Of a stretch of DNA of 8,204 bases, positions 1 through 8,204 are shown piece by piece. The DNA comes from Dehalococcoidia bacterium (GTDB taxonomy: Bacteria > Chloroflexota > Dehalococcoidia > Lucifugimonadales > Lucifugimonadaceae). The stretch covers positions 35,424-43,627 of the forward strand of contig PACM01000009.1 of assembly GCA_002700125.1 (NCBI GenBank). The letters run 5' to 3'. The notes beneath the pieces were generated by a model that was not told the origin of the DNA, did not search any database, and saw only the letters and a program-made list of their open reading frames with translations. The stretch's first letter is position 1, and the number at the start of each line of letters is the position of its first letter. The position numbers and the translations under genes were made by a program.

Positions 1-205
1 TGATAAACTTTTCTAGTAGGCTTTTTTCCTTTTGTTCAAATAAATTCTCAGATACGGAAACCTCTTCTATTGTTTTACCACCCACCATCCTGACATTTAC
101 TCCACCAGAAGAACCTTGAGTTTCCATTTTTGCTATCTCTTCTTGTGCTTCTTTCATTTTTTCTTGCATTTTTTTTGCTTGCTTCATCATTGCATTATTG
201 AACAT
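1..205 (-). CDS. ybaB: YbaB/EbfC family nucleoid-associated protein (3' end cut by window edge)
   Basis: The first 68 residues are visible, and the gene runs off the left edge. The N-terminus starts MFNNAMMKQAKKMQEKMKEA and continues as a methionine/lysine/glutamine-rich helix to about residue 28. A glycine-rich turn (residues 31-35) and a VNVRMVGGKTIEEVSVS strand segment follow, which is the YbaB/EbfC pattern. Family members are about 100-110 residues, so roughly a third is missing. Known members are small dimeric DNA-binding proteins that coat the nucleoid. The ATG at 205-203 is chosen because an excellent ribosome-binding site (AAAGGAGG, about 212-219) sits just upstream. The gene follows dnaX by 15 nt, the widely conserved dnaX-ybaB(-recR) arrangement; recR would be expected beyond the window. 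Internal ATG codons at residues 6 and 7 lack comparable ribosome-binding sites. Confidence 0.93.
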   Translation of the reverse strand, partial: MFNNAMMKQAKKMQEKMKEAQEEIAKMETQGSSGGVNVRMVGGKTIEEVSVSENLFEQKEKSLLEKFI

Positions 206-211
206 TATTAT

Positions 212-219
212 GCCTCCTT
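212..219 (-). promoter_or_regulatory. Strong Shine-Dalgarno site for ybaB
   Basis: On the minus strand the sequence reads AAAGGAGG, then six bases, then the ybaB ATG. It lies in the 15-nt gap directly after the dnaX stop codon. It is the best match to the anti-SD in the window and suggests that ybaB is translated more strongly than dnaX, whose start has only a weak GAG-like site. Confidence 0.8.
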
Positions 220-220
220 T

Positions 221-1834
221 TTATTCTTTGGTTTCTTTAACTTTTGCTCCCATTGATATCGCGTGTTGTACGATAGGGGTTTTATATAAAGGGCTTGAAT
301 CTTTTTGTTCTGTATTAACAGAATCCGCTACTATTATTTTCAGGTCTTTATTGTATTTGTCACTTACGGCGGATTGTACAACCTCCCTAATTTTTCCATT
401 AGATATTTCGTCAAGAAAATTTTGCCTCATTGTATTGCTTTTAAAAGTCAATATGACTTGTTGTTCTTTAACTTGAGGACTTGCTGAACTTAATAGCCCT
501 CCAAGCCAATATTTAACCCCCTTTTTCCTCCTCAGTTCACTACAAACCTGCTTCCACAGATCCGCCCCTTCATCTTGACGATTAACATTTGTAATTGAGG
601 TAGCACTAGATTTTTTTGGTTCTGGAATAACTTTTGCATCTTGTATTGCATTTCTTGGAGTACTTGTAGAGATTTCTTTGTCGTTTTTCTGAAGAGTAGG
701 ATAGCTTTTTGTAACTGCGACACCATCATCATCATTTGATTTTTCTTCAACGGAACAAGCTTCAACTATTGCTAGTTCAAGCCCAATAGGAGGATACTCA
801 TTCGATGTAACTTTCGTCTTTAAAAGTATTGAAGCAACTCCATTTATGGTTTTTAAGTCATAATTACTTCCTATTTCTTCTAATTTTTTGATAGCGTGCT
901 CTGTTTCTTGCAGGAGACTTGATAGACCATTTTTAGAAAATATTAAGCCTCTTGCATTGGTTAATAACTGATTTTTGATCATACTTGGATCGGCCCCATT
1001 AACTATTTGTTCATTTAGCAAAATAAGGGCTTTAGTAGAATCTTTTTCTAAAATCTTGGCTAAAATTTCTATAGATGCTGCAAAGGTTGTTAAGCCTAAA
1101 AATTTTACCAAGCTGTGTCCAGTGATTTTATTTTTGTTCATAGTTGCTATTTGCTGCAGGAGGTTCTCAGCATCTCTTAAGCTTCCTGAACAATTTTGTG
1201 CTATTAAATCCAAGGCCTCTTTTTCTATAGAAATTTCCTCGCTTTTAGCTATGAATTTTATGTGGGTTGAAATTTCTTTAACATTAATTCTTTTAAAGTC
1301 GAATCTTTGACACCGTGAAATTATCGTCAAAGGCAACGAATCTGCTGCTGTTGTTGCGAGAATGATTACGACATTAGGAGGCGGCTCTTCCAATAACTTA
1401 AGAAATGCTTGTTGTGCTGGACCTGTTAGTCCATGCGCTTCGTCAATTATATATACTTTGACCTTTCCCATATTGGGTGCATACAAGGCTTTCTCTTTTA
1501 TGTCTCTTATGTCGTCAATACTTCGATTAGAAGCAGCGTCTATTTCTATTAGATCAATCATTGTGCCTTGGTTAATCGATTCACAAGTTTCACAAAAAGT
1601 TTTTTTTGATGGTTCTTGCATGCAACAGTTAGGCGATGAAGGGCAATTTAGAGCTTTGGCCATTACTCTTGCTGTAGTTGTCTTTCCGACGCCTCTTGGT
1701 CCACAAAATAGATATGCGTGACTAGTTTTAGATAGTTCTACAGCATTCTTAAGAGTTACAACCACGTGATTTTGACCTATTATTTCGCTAAAAACACTAG
1801 GTCGCCATTTTTGATATAAAACTTTGTCACTCAT
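221..1834 (-). CDS. dnaX: DNA polymerase III subunit gamma/tau (clamp loader ATPase)
   Basis: The 537-residue product is the motor subunit of the clamp loader, which opens and loads the beta sliding clamp using ATP. In order it shows the N-terminal LYQKWRP motif (6-12); Walker A GPRGVGKT (45-52); a cysteine cluster expected to bind zinc (C64, C70, C71, C81, C84); Walker B IIDEAH (129-134); sensor 1 ILATT (158-162); the SRC motif with the trans-acting arginine (173-175); and sensor 2 GSLRDAE (217-223). The collar domain reaches about residue 360. A low-complexity linker (about 361-422) and a tau-type C-terminal region starting near DLWKQV (425) follow. This tail is unlike the E. coli tau domains. 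The gene begins inside the end of ybeY (8-nt overlap), so translation is probably coupled. The linker contains an A7 slippery heptamer that could yield a gamma-like short form. The cysteine spacing is unusual. Confidence 0.97.
   Translation of the reverse strand: MSDKVLYQKWRPSVFSEIIGQNHVVVTLKNAVELSKTSHAYLFCGPRGVGKTTTARVMAKALNCPSSPNCCMQEPSKKTFCETCESINQGTMIDLIEIDAASNRSIDDIRDIKEKALYAPNMGKVKVYIIDEAHGLTGPAQQAFLKLLEEPPPNVVIILATTAADSLPLTIISRCQRFDFKRINVKEISTHIKFIAKSEEISIEKEALDLIAQNCSGSLRDAENLLQQIATMNKNKITGHSLVKFLGLTTFAASIEILAKILEKDSTKALILLNEQIVNGADPSMIKNQLLTNARGLIFSKNGLSSLLQETEHAIKKLEEIGSNYDLKTINGVASILLKTKVTSNEYPPIGLELAIVEACSVEEKSNDDDGVAVTKSYPTLQKNDKEISTSTPRNAIQDAKVIPEPKKSSATSITNVNRQDEGADLWKQVCSELRRKKGVKYWLGGLLSSASPQVKEQQVILTFKSNTMRQNFLDEISNGKIREVVQSAVSDKYNKDLKIIVADSVNTEQKDSSPLYKTPIVQHAISMGAKVKETKE
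606..617 (-). promoter_or_regulatory. Candidate programmed -1 frameshift site in dnaX
   Basis: The minus strand has seven consecutive A residues (617 down to 611), phased A_AAA_AAA across codons P406-K407-K408. This is the X_XXY_YYZ form of a -1 slippery heptamer. After a -1 slip the next codons are ATC and then TAG (608-606). The product would be 408 DnaX residues plus one isoleucine, 409 in all, ending in the linker between the ATPase/collar core and the tau tail. E. coli dnaX does the same at A_AAA_AAG to make gamma (431 residues). I see no convincing upstream SD-like stimulator and no strong downstream hairpin, so use of the site is unproven. Polymerase slippage that adds one A would reach the same TAG. 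Confidence 0.45.
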
Positions 1835-2354
1835 TTCGTTTCTCTAGTGATAGTTTAGCTTTTATATGATCTAATTTTAAGTGCTTTATTATTTCTACGG
1901 TTTTTTCTATCATTTCTTTTTGGTCATCAGATGTTTCATGATCATATCCAAGTAAGTGCAATGTTCCGTGAGCAACCATAATATTGATTTCTAAGTTTAA
2001 GCCTGTATTTAAAGTCTTTGATTGTTCTTCTACTATTGGGAAACATAAAAAAATATCACCAAGATGATTTTTTTGCTCCCCATCTCTTTTAGTATTCTTC
2101 ACAGGCCTCCCAAAGAACCAGTTTTCACTATAAGGAAAAGCCAGGACATCTGTAGGATGATTTTCTTGTAAGAATTGCTTATTTAATTCAACCATTTTAG
2201 ATTTAGTAATAACAGAAATTGAAATAGTTTCTTTGCACTTCGATTTTGACCCTATATCCAAAGATGCCATTGCACAGTTCTTGATAATTTGAGGCTTAAT
2301 TATATTGAGAAATTTTCTATTTATTTCAACAAAAGAATTTTCCATTTGTTTCAT
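1827..2354 (-). CDS. ybeY: Endoribonuclease YbeY (rRNA maturation factor)
   Basis: The 175-residue product is a UPF0054/YbeY metalloprotein, implicated in 16S rRNA 3'-end processing and ribosome quality control. The diagnostic zinc motif HGTLHLLGYDH is present at 129-139, giving the expected three histidine ligands H129, H133 and H139. Upstream are the family's conserved NHPTDVLAFPY segment (65-75) and GDIFLC (99-104). Length is typical or slightly long, with about 20 extra residues at each end. The start ATG (2354-2352) overlaps the stop of the upstream unknown gene in an ATGA arrangement; a second in-frame ATG three codons later is possible. The 3' end overlaps dnaX by 8 nt. The family often sits with phoH or era, so pairing with dnaX is a less usual context. 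Confidence 0.95.
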   Translation of the reverse strand: MKQMENSFVEINRKFLNIIKPQIIKNCAMASLDIGSKSKCKETISISVITKSKMVELNKQFLQENHPTDVLAFPYSENWFFGRPVKNTKRDGEQKNHLGDIFLCFPIVEEQSKTLNTGLNLEINIMVAHGTLHLLGYDHETSDDQKEMIEKTVEIIKHLKLDHIKAKLSLEKRNE

Positions 2355-2674
2355 TTTTGAACAATAGTAATTTTGTTGGTTTCTTCTTGCAGTCTTCTGA
2401 ATTTTGAGTTTAATTGCATAGTTTCATTATTAAATTCAGCAATTTGACTAAACTCAGAAATACATTTTTTTAAGTAAAATTTTACTTCTTTGTTATTTAG
2501 CTCTTCTATCTCAAGATATGTTAAATAATTGATAAAATTAGGTATGATTTTTTCAGATAATACCCTTTTTACAACTCTGTTACTGATAGTGTAAGAAAGC
2601 ATTTCAGCTTCTAACAAAGTATCTTTTGCATCTTGTAAGAAAGTTTTTAGTCTTTTAGAATTTGTACTACTCAT
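2351..2674 (-). CDS. Hypothetical 107-residue helical protein, translationally coupled to ybeY
   Basis: I do not recognise this family. The 107-residue protein begins MSSTNSKRLKTFLQDAKDTL. It is rich in Lys, Glu, Asn and Leu, looks almost wholly alpha-helical and soluble, and contains one cysteine (C71). I see no signal peptide, membrane segment, zinc motif or nucleotide-binding motif. The last third (from about residue 75) is heptad-like and could form a coiled coil. An in-frame upstream ATG at 2776 exists, but the added 34 residues would run into the coding sequence of the divergent mutarotase gene, so the ATG at 2674-2672 is preferred. There is no strong ribosome-binding site before it. 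The stop shares bases with the ybeY start (ATGA), which argues that it is a real co-translated gene. It is apparently the first gene of the minus-strand operon. Confidence 0.72.
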   Translation of the reverse strand: MSSTNSKRLKTFLQDAKDTLLEAEMLSYTISNRVVKRVLSEKIIPNFINYLTYLEIEELNNKEVKFYLKKCISEFSQIAEFNNETMQLNSKFRRLQEETNKITIVQK

Positions 2675-2683
2675 TTTTATAAC
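2655..2683 (+). promoter_or_regulatory. Weak candidate promoter for the mutarotase gene
   Basis: TATAAC (2678-2683) is a five-of-six match to a -10 box, preceded after 17 bp by TTAGAA (2655-2660), a poor -35. It would start transcription near 2690 and give a short leader ahead of the ATG at 2711. It overlaps the start of the divergent unknown gene. In AT-rich DNA such matches are common, so this is only a candidate. Confidence 0.25.
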
Positions 2684-2696
2684 AACTAAGTTTAAT

Positions 2697-2702
2697 AAAG
2701 GA
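2697..2702 (+). promoter_or_regulatory. Shine-Dalgarno site for the mutarotase gene
   Basis: AAAGGA lies eight bases before the ATG at 2711. This supports that start codon, and therefore the shorter start of the divergent gene on the other strand. Confidence 0.6.
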
Positions 2703-2710
2703 TATTTTAC

Positions 2711-5535
<2,825 letters not shown>

Positions 5536-5544
5536 TTAACCAAA

Positions 5545-5573
5545 TTAACCTTATTTGCTAAATTTATTATACT
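5545..5573 (+). promoter_or_regulatory. Candidate promoter of the 2-oxoacid dehydrogenase operon
   Basis: TTAACC (5545-5550) is a four-of-six -35 match, separated by 17 bp from TATACT (5568-5573), a five-of-six -10 match. The start site would be near 5580, inside the inverted repeat at 5574-5590, leaving a leader of about 43 nt. The -35 hexamer is the second of two TTAACC copies (the first is at 5536-5541). Confidence 0.45.
5566..5571 (-). promoter_or_regulatory. Candidate -10 box of the gyrB promoter
   Basis: The minus strand reads a perfect TATAAT here, within AGTATAATAAA. Transcription would start near 5559 and leave a leader of about 62 nt before the gyrB ATG. No good -35 is found at 17 or 18 bp (AGGAAT or AAGGAA), so activity may depend on other factors. 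It overlaps the -10 box of the divergent operon by four bases. Confidence 0.5.
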
Positions 5574-5590
5574 ATTATCCCAAGGATAAT
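5574..5590. promoter_or_regulatory. Inverted repeat, possible operator between gyrB and E1 alpha
   Basis: ATTATCC and its exact reverse complement GGATAAT flank a three-base CAA centre. The site abuts the plus-strand -10 box and covers the predicted plus-strand start site; for gyrB it lies just upstream of the -10 box. A second repeat, AAGGA-TAAT-TCCTT (5582-5595), overlaps it, so the two RNA hairpins would be mutually exclusive. The position suits a repressor site, but no regulator gene is in the window. Confidence 0.4.
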
Positions 5591-5611
5591 TCCTTAAAAA
5601 TTGACTAAGTT

Positions 5612-5616
5612 AAAGG
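5612..5616 (+). promoter_or_regulatory. Shine-Dalgarno site for E1 alpha
   Basis: AAAGG lies six bases before the ATG at 5623 and supports this start codon. Confidence 0.6.
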
Positions 5617-5622
5617 TAAATT

Positions 5623-6612
5623 ATGATTCCAAAAGAGAAACAAGTTCTTATGCTTGAAAGAATGACTAGAATACGTCAGTTTGAAAAGGCTCTTATAGAA
5701 AGTCAGAAGTCTGGAGAAATTGTTGGTAGTCTTCATACTTATATAGGGCAAGAAGCAGTTGCTACGGGTGCATGTGTAGCCTTAAATGACGATGATTACA
5801 TTGCAGGAAATCACAGGTCTCATGGTCACCCAATTGCTAAAGGCGGAGACATCAATAAGGCAATGGCAGAGATTTTTGGCAGGAAAGATGGGTACTGCAA
5901 AGGAAAGGGAGGCTCTATGCATTTAGCAGATTTTTCAATAGGCATACTTGGAGAATCAGGTATTGTTGCTTCTTCGGTCCCAGTAGCTACTGGTGCTGCT
6001 TTAGCATCCAAGCTAAAAGGTAAGAATTTTGTTTCACTGGTCTTTTTTGGTGATGGTGCATCCAACCAAGGAGCTTGCCATGAGTCTATGAATTTAGCCG
6101 CTTTATGGAATCTGCCAGTAATATTTGTTTGTGAAAATAACCAATTCGCAGTTACAACATCTTATAGAGACTCGGTTTCAGTAGATCACATTTCTGATAG
6201 AGCATCTGCCTACGGAATGCCAGGAGTTTTGGTTGACGGTCAGGATGCATTGGCAATGTATGAGGCCACAAGCGAAGCAGTTAAACGTGCCAGGAAAGGA
6301 GAGGGTCCTACTCTAATTGAAGGATTGACTTATCGATATGAAGATCACTCCTTAGGTTTGGCTTCGGTTAGAAGAGATAGCTCATATAGAACTGATGAAG
6401 AAATTGAGGAATGGATAAAACGAGACCCAATTGAAATATTAAAGGACAATATGATAAGTCAGAAATTGATTACTCAGAAGGATTTCGATGACCTAGAAAA
6501 AAAGGAAATAATTTCTGTAGAAAAAGCCCTAAATTTTGCTAGAAATAGCCCTTTCCCTGAGCCTGAAGACCTTTTTGATGATTTATTCACTGACCCAATC
6601 AAATTTGCATAG
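5623..6612 (+). CDS. pdhA: TPP-dependent 2-oxoacid dehydrogenase E1 component, alpha subunit (PdhA/AcoA type)
   Basis: The 329-residue product is the alpha half of the heterotetrameric E1 enzyme, which decarboxylates a 2-oxoacid on thiamine pyrophosphate and passes the acyl group to lipoyl-E2. The TPP/Mg motif begins GDGASNQG (143-150) and closes with ENN (171-173), the standard spacing. Other landmarks are HRSHGHP (64-70), GKGGSMH (94-100) and YRYEDHS (238-244) in the phosphorylation-loop region. That loop departs from the usual GHS-x-x-D pattern: it reads EDHSLGLASVRRDSSYR and is a few residues longer. Length and lack of a targeting sequence fit bacterial PdhA/AcoA proteins. E1 beta follows after 18 nt and E2 after that. 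Sequence alone does not settle whether the substrate is pyruvate, acetoin or a branched-chain oxoacid, so the symbol is provisional. Confidence 0.93.
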   Translation: MIPKEKQVLMLERMTRIRQFEKALIESQKSGEIVGSLHTYIGQEAVATGACVALNDDDYIAGNHRSHGHPIAKGGDINKAMAEIFGRKDGYCKGKGGSMHLADFSIGILGESGIVASSVPVATGAALASKLKGKNFVSLVFFGDGASNQGACHESMNLAALWNLPVIFVCENNQFAVTTSYRDSVSVDHISDRASAYGMPGVLVDGQDALAMYEATSEAVKRARKGEGPTLIEGLTYRYEDHSLGLASVRRDSSYRTDEEIEEWIKRDPIEILKDNMISQKLITQKDFDDLEKKEIISVEKALNFARNSPFPEPEDLFDDLFTDPIKFA

Positions 6613-6616
6613 TAGT

Positions 6617-6622
6617 GGAGAG
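6617..6622 (+). promoter_or_regulatory. Shine-Dalgarno site deciding the TTG start of E1 beta
   Basis: GGAGAG ends eight bases before TTG (6631) but 20 bases before the first ATG (6643), which favours the rare TTG codon as the start. Confidence 0.6.
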
Positions 6623-6630
6623 AAATTAAT

Positions 6631-7614
6631 TTGAAAAATATTATGTATGTTGAAGCTTTAAATGAAGCTATTTTTGAAGAAATGGACAGAGACGAGTCAG
6701 TTTATTATATGGGAGAAGACGTTAGAGCTTCAATATACGGGGCTTCAAGAGGATTGTTTGAAAAATATGGTGAGAAAAGAGTGCTTGACACCCCGCTTTC
6801 TGAAAATGGTTTCATAGGGGCAGCGGTAGGATCGAGTCTTGTCGGTATGAGGCCAATAGTAGAAACATTAACCAGTTTTATGTGGGTCGCCATGGACCAA
6901 ATAATTAGTCAAGCCGCTAAAATGAAGTATATGTTTGGAGGCCAGGCATCTTTGCCTGTCACCATTAGGGCGGTTATGTCCTATGGTGGTTCATCCGCAG
7001 CCCATCATTCAGATCGTAGCTATCCAATGTTTATGAATATGCCTGGCTTAAAAATAATTGCCCCTGCTTCCCCCGAAGATGTCAAAGGCTTAATGAAAAC
7101 TTCTGTTAGGGACAATGACCCGTGCATAATATTTGAAGATAGTAATTTGGCAGGAATTAAAGGTGACGTTCCAGAAAACAATGATCTGAATGAAGGAGAG
7201 CTGCTGATTCCTTTTGGTAAAGGAAAAATCATAAGAGAAGGAAGTGACTGTACTGTTGTGGGGATTGCAGGAGCAAACACACATGCATTAAATGCTGCCA
7301 CAGAGCTTGAAAAAGAAGGCATATCCGTAGAAATAATTGATCCAAGGACCTTGGTTCCTTTAGACAAAGAAATTATTTTAAATTCAGTAGAGAAAACGGG
7401 TCGACTGGTAGTAGTAGACCCTGCTCACAAAGTTTGCAGTGCGGCTAGTGAGATAATTTCTGTAGTTACTGAAGAAGGATTTTGGAATTTGCAAGCCCCT
7501 CCCGTTAAGATAGCCGCTGAACAAGTGCATATTCCATTTACTCCTGCACTTGAACCGCTAATATTTCCTGATGCAGAGAAAATTATTAATGCCGTAAAGC
7601 AAACTATCGAATAG
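6631..7614 (+). CDS. pdhB: TPP-dependent 2-oxoacid dehydrogenase E1 component, beta subunit (PdhB/AcoB type)
   Basis: The 327-residue product pairs with E1 alpha. It shows the N-terminal YVEALNEAIFEEM segment (6-18), GEDV (28-31), and the conserved glutamate E58 in DTPLSENGFIGAAVG, which activates TPP in this family. An AAHHSDRSYP stretch (123-132) lies where PdhB proteins carry QHSQ, and PGLKIIAPASPEDVKGL and DPRTLVPLD (237-245) follow. The C-terminal transketolase domain is complete, and length matches the family (about 325-330). The start is TTG at 6631: GGAGAG at 6617-6622 has proper spacing to it, whereas the next in-frame ATG (6643) would be too far away and would remove four residues. 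It lies 18 nt after E1 alpha and 9 nt before E2, within one operon. Confidence 0.93.
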   Translation: MKNIMYVEALNEAIFEEMDRDESVYYMGEDVRASIYGASRGLFEKYGEKRVLDTPLSENGFIGAAVGSSLVGMRPIVETLTSFMWVAMDQIISQAAKMKYMFGGQASLPVTIRAVMSYGGSSAAHHSDRSYPMFMNMPGLKIIAPASPEDVKGLMKTSVRDNDPCIIFEDSNLAGIKGDVPENNDLNEGELLIPFGKGKIIREGSDCTVVGIAGANTHALNAATELEKEGISVEIIDPRTLVPLDKEIILNSVEKTGRLVVVDPAHKVCSAASEIISVVTEEGFWNLQAPPVKIAAEQVHIPFTPALEPLIFPDAEKIINAVKQTIE

Positions 7615-7623
7615 ACCTTTAAG

Positions 7624-8204
7624 ATGCCAACGAACGTATATTTACCACAATGGGGAATGTTAATGACTGAAGCCACTATAATAAAATGGCTTAAAAAAGA
7701 AGGGGCAGAAGTCTCAAAAGGTGAACCTCTTGTAGAGGTTGAATCTTCAAAAGTGAAAGCAGAAATTGAAAGCCCAGCCGACGGAATCCTAGGTAAAATT
7801 AAAACTCAAGAAGGCGACGTCGTTAAGGTAGGTGCGATCGTAGCGCTGGTTACCCAAGAAGGCGAAGTTTTAGAGGATGACCCCGAGCCTAAAGTCGAAA
7901 ATAATGAGCAGCGAGCCAAAACTTCTGAAAATATTTCATCTGGTAAAATTAGTACTTCTACTTCTACATTTCAGGTAACCCCAGTAGCAAGAAAATTGGC
8001 AAAAGATTTAGGCTTAGATCTCTCTTTGATTTCTGGAACAGGGCCAAAAGGCAGAATAACTGAAGTGGATGTGAGAAATTACAGTAAACCTCAAGAAAAG
8101 GCAGAAAAAAATGTAATTTCGGGAATAAGAAAAGTTATAGCGAAAAGAATGTCTGAAAGCAATGAAATACCTTCAGTTACTATTTCTTCAAAGGTAGATT
8201 TAAC
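7624..8204 (+). CDS. pdhC: Dihydrolipoamide acyltransferase, E2 component (3' end cut by window edge)
   Basis: 193 residues are visible, and the frame is open to the right edge. An N-terminal lipoyl domain (about 1-78) begins MPTNVYLPQWGMLMTEATI and has the lipoyl-lysine hairpin EVESSKVKAEIESP, with K43 as the expected lipoylated residue. The usual ETDKA is replaced by ESSKV. A Ser/Thr/Glu-rich linker (80-117) follows, then a peripheral-subunit-binding domain (VTPVARKLAKDLGL to VDVRNY, 118-153) that docks E1 or E3. The start of the catalytic acyltransferase domain is at 164 (ISGIRKVIAKRMSES). With one lipoyl domain the full protein should be about 400-430 residues; the catalytic HxxxD motif lies beyond the edge. 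It follows E1 beta by 9 nt with only a weak ribosome-binding site (TTTAAG), so translation is probably coupled. An E3 or lipoate-related gene may follow outside the window. Confidence 0.93.
   Translation, partial: MPTNVYLPQWGMLMTEATIIKWLKKEGAEVSKGEPLVEVESSKVKAEIESPADGILGKIKTQEGDVVKVGAIVALVTQEGEVLEDDPEPKVENNEQRAKTSENISSGKISTSTSTFQVTPVARKLAKDLGLDLSLISGTGPKGRITEVDVRNYSKPQEKAEKNVISGIRKVIAKRMSESNEIPSVTISSKVDL

Noticed and set aside
198..476. Plus-strand open frame of 92 codons opposite the end of dnaX
   Set aside because: It lies wholly antisense to clear ybaB/dnaX coding sequence, has no family resemblance and overlaps the ybaB start.
570..605. Downstream stem-loop that could stimulate frameshifting in dnaX
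   Set aside because: Only a weak, bulged pairing (TTACA with TGTTAA) is visible by eye; not strong enough to list.
532..765. 77-codon frame on the same strand as dnaX, in another reading frame
   Set aside because: It is a shadow of the low-complexity dnaX linker. It is the +1 frame, not the -1 frame used by a gamma-type shift, and its methionine-rich start comes from a GATGATGATG repeat.
1362..1721. Plus-strand 119-codon frame inside dnaX
   Set aside because: It is antisense to the conserved Walker A, zinc and Walker B regions of DnaX.
7020..7367. Minus-strand 115-codon frame inside E1 beta, and similar frames at 5826-6065, 6705-6893 and 7425-7676
   Set aside because: All are antisense shadows of conserved E1 coding sequence.

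Overview
The window is an AT-rich (roughly 36-38% GC by eye), tightly packed piece of a bacterial chromosome. Gaps are short, stop and start codons overlap, and there are no tRNA or rRNA genes, insertion sequences, CRISPR arrays or phage genes. Every gene but one belongs to a well-known family. The organism cannot be named from this alone. The DnaX N-terminus and its non-proteobacterial tau tail, together with low GC and compaction, would fit a streamlined marine bacterium, for example a Chloroflexota/SAR202-like lineage. That is a weak inference.

Layout. Positions 1-2674 hold a minus-strand operon, read right to left: an unrecognised 107-aa helical protein, ybeY (rRNA maturation endonuclease), dnaX (clamp-loader tau/gamma) and ybaB (nucleoid-associated protein, cut by the window edge). 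The first two junctions are overlapping stop/start codons, and the dnaX-ybaB gap is 15 nt with a strong ribosome-binding site. Positions 2711-3034 hold a lone plus-strand gene of the L-rhamnose mutarotase family. It converges on gyrB so tightly that the two stop codons overlap. Positions 3031-5496 hold gyrB on the minus strand, in the long form with an insertion in the TOPRIM half. A 126-bp divergent intergenic region (5497-5622) carries overlapping candidate promoters and a perfect 7-bp inverted repeat. From 5623 to the right edge runs a plus-strand operon for a 2-oxoacid dehydrogenase complex: E1 alpha, E1 beta (TTG start) and E2 (cut by the edge).

The minus-strand genes serve DNA replication, nucleoid and topology maintenance, and ribosome maturation. 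The plus-strand operon encodes a TPP- and lipoate-dependent complex that oxidatively decarboxylates a 2-oxoacid (pyruvate or an acetoin/branched-chain type substrate) to an acyl-CoA.

I see no sign of a new defence, mobile or biosynthetic system. The best leads are local: an A7 slippery heptamer in dnaX followed at once by a -1 frame stop, which could make a gamma-like short form as in E. coli; a non-standard cysteine spacing in the DnaX zinc module; the gyrB/E1 alpha divergent control region; and the orphan gene coupled to ybeY.
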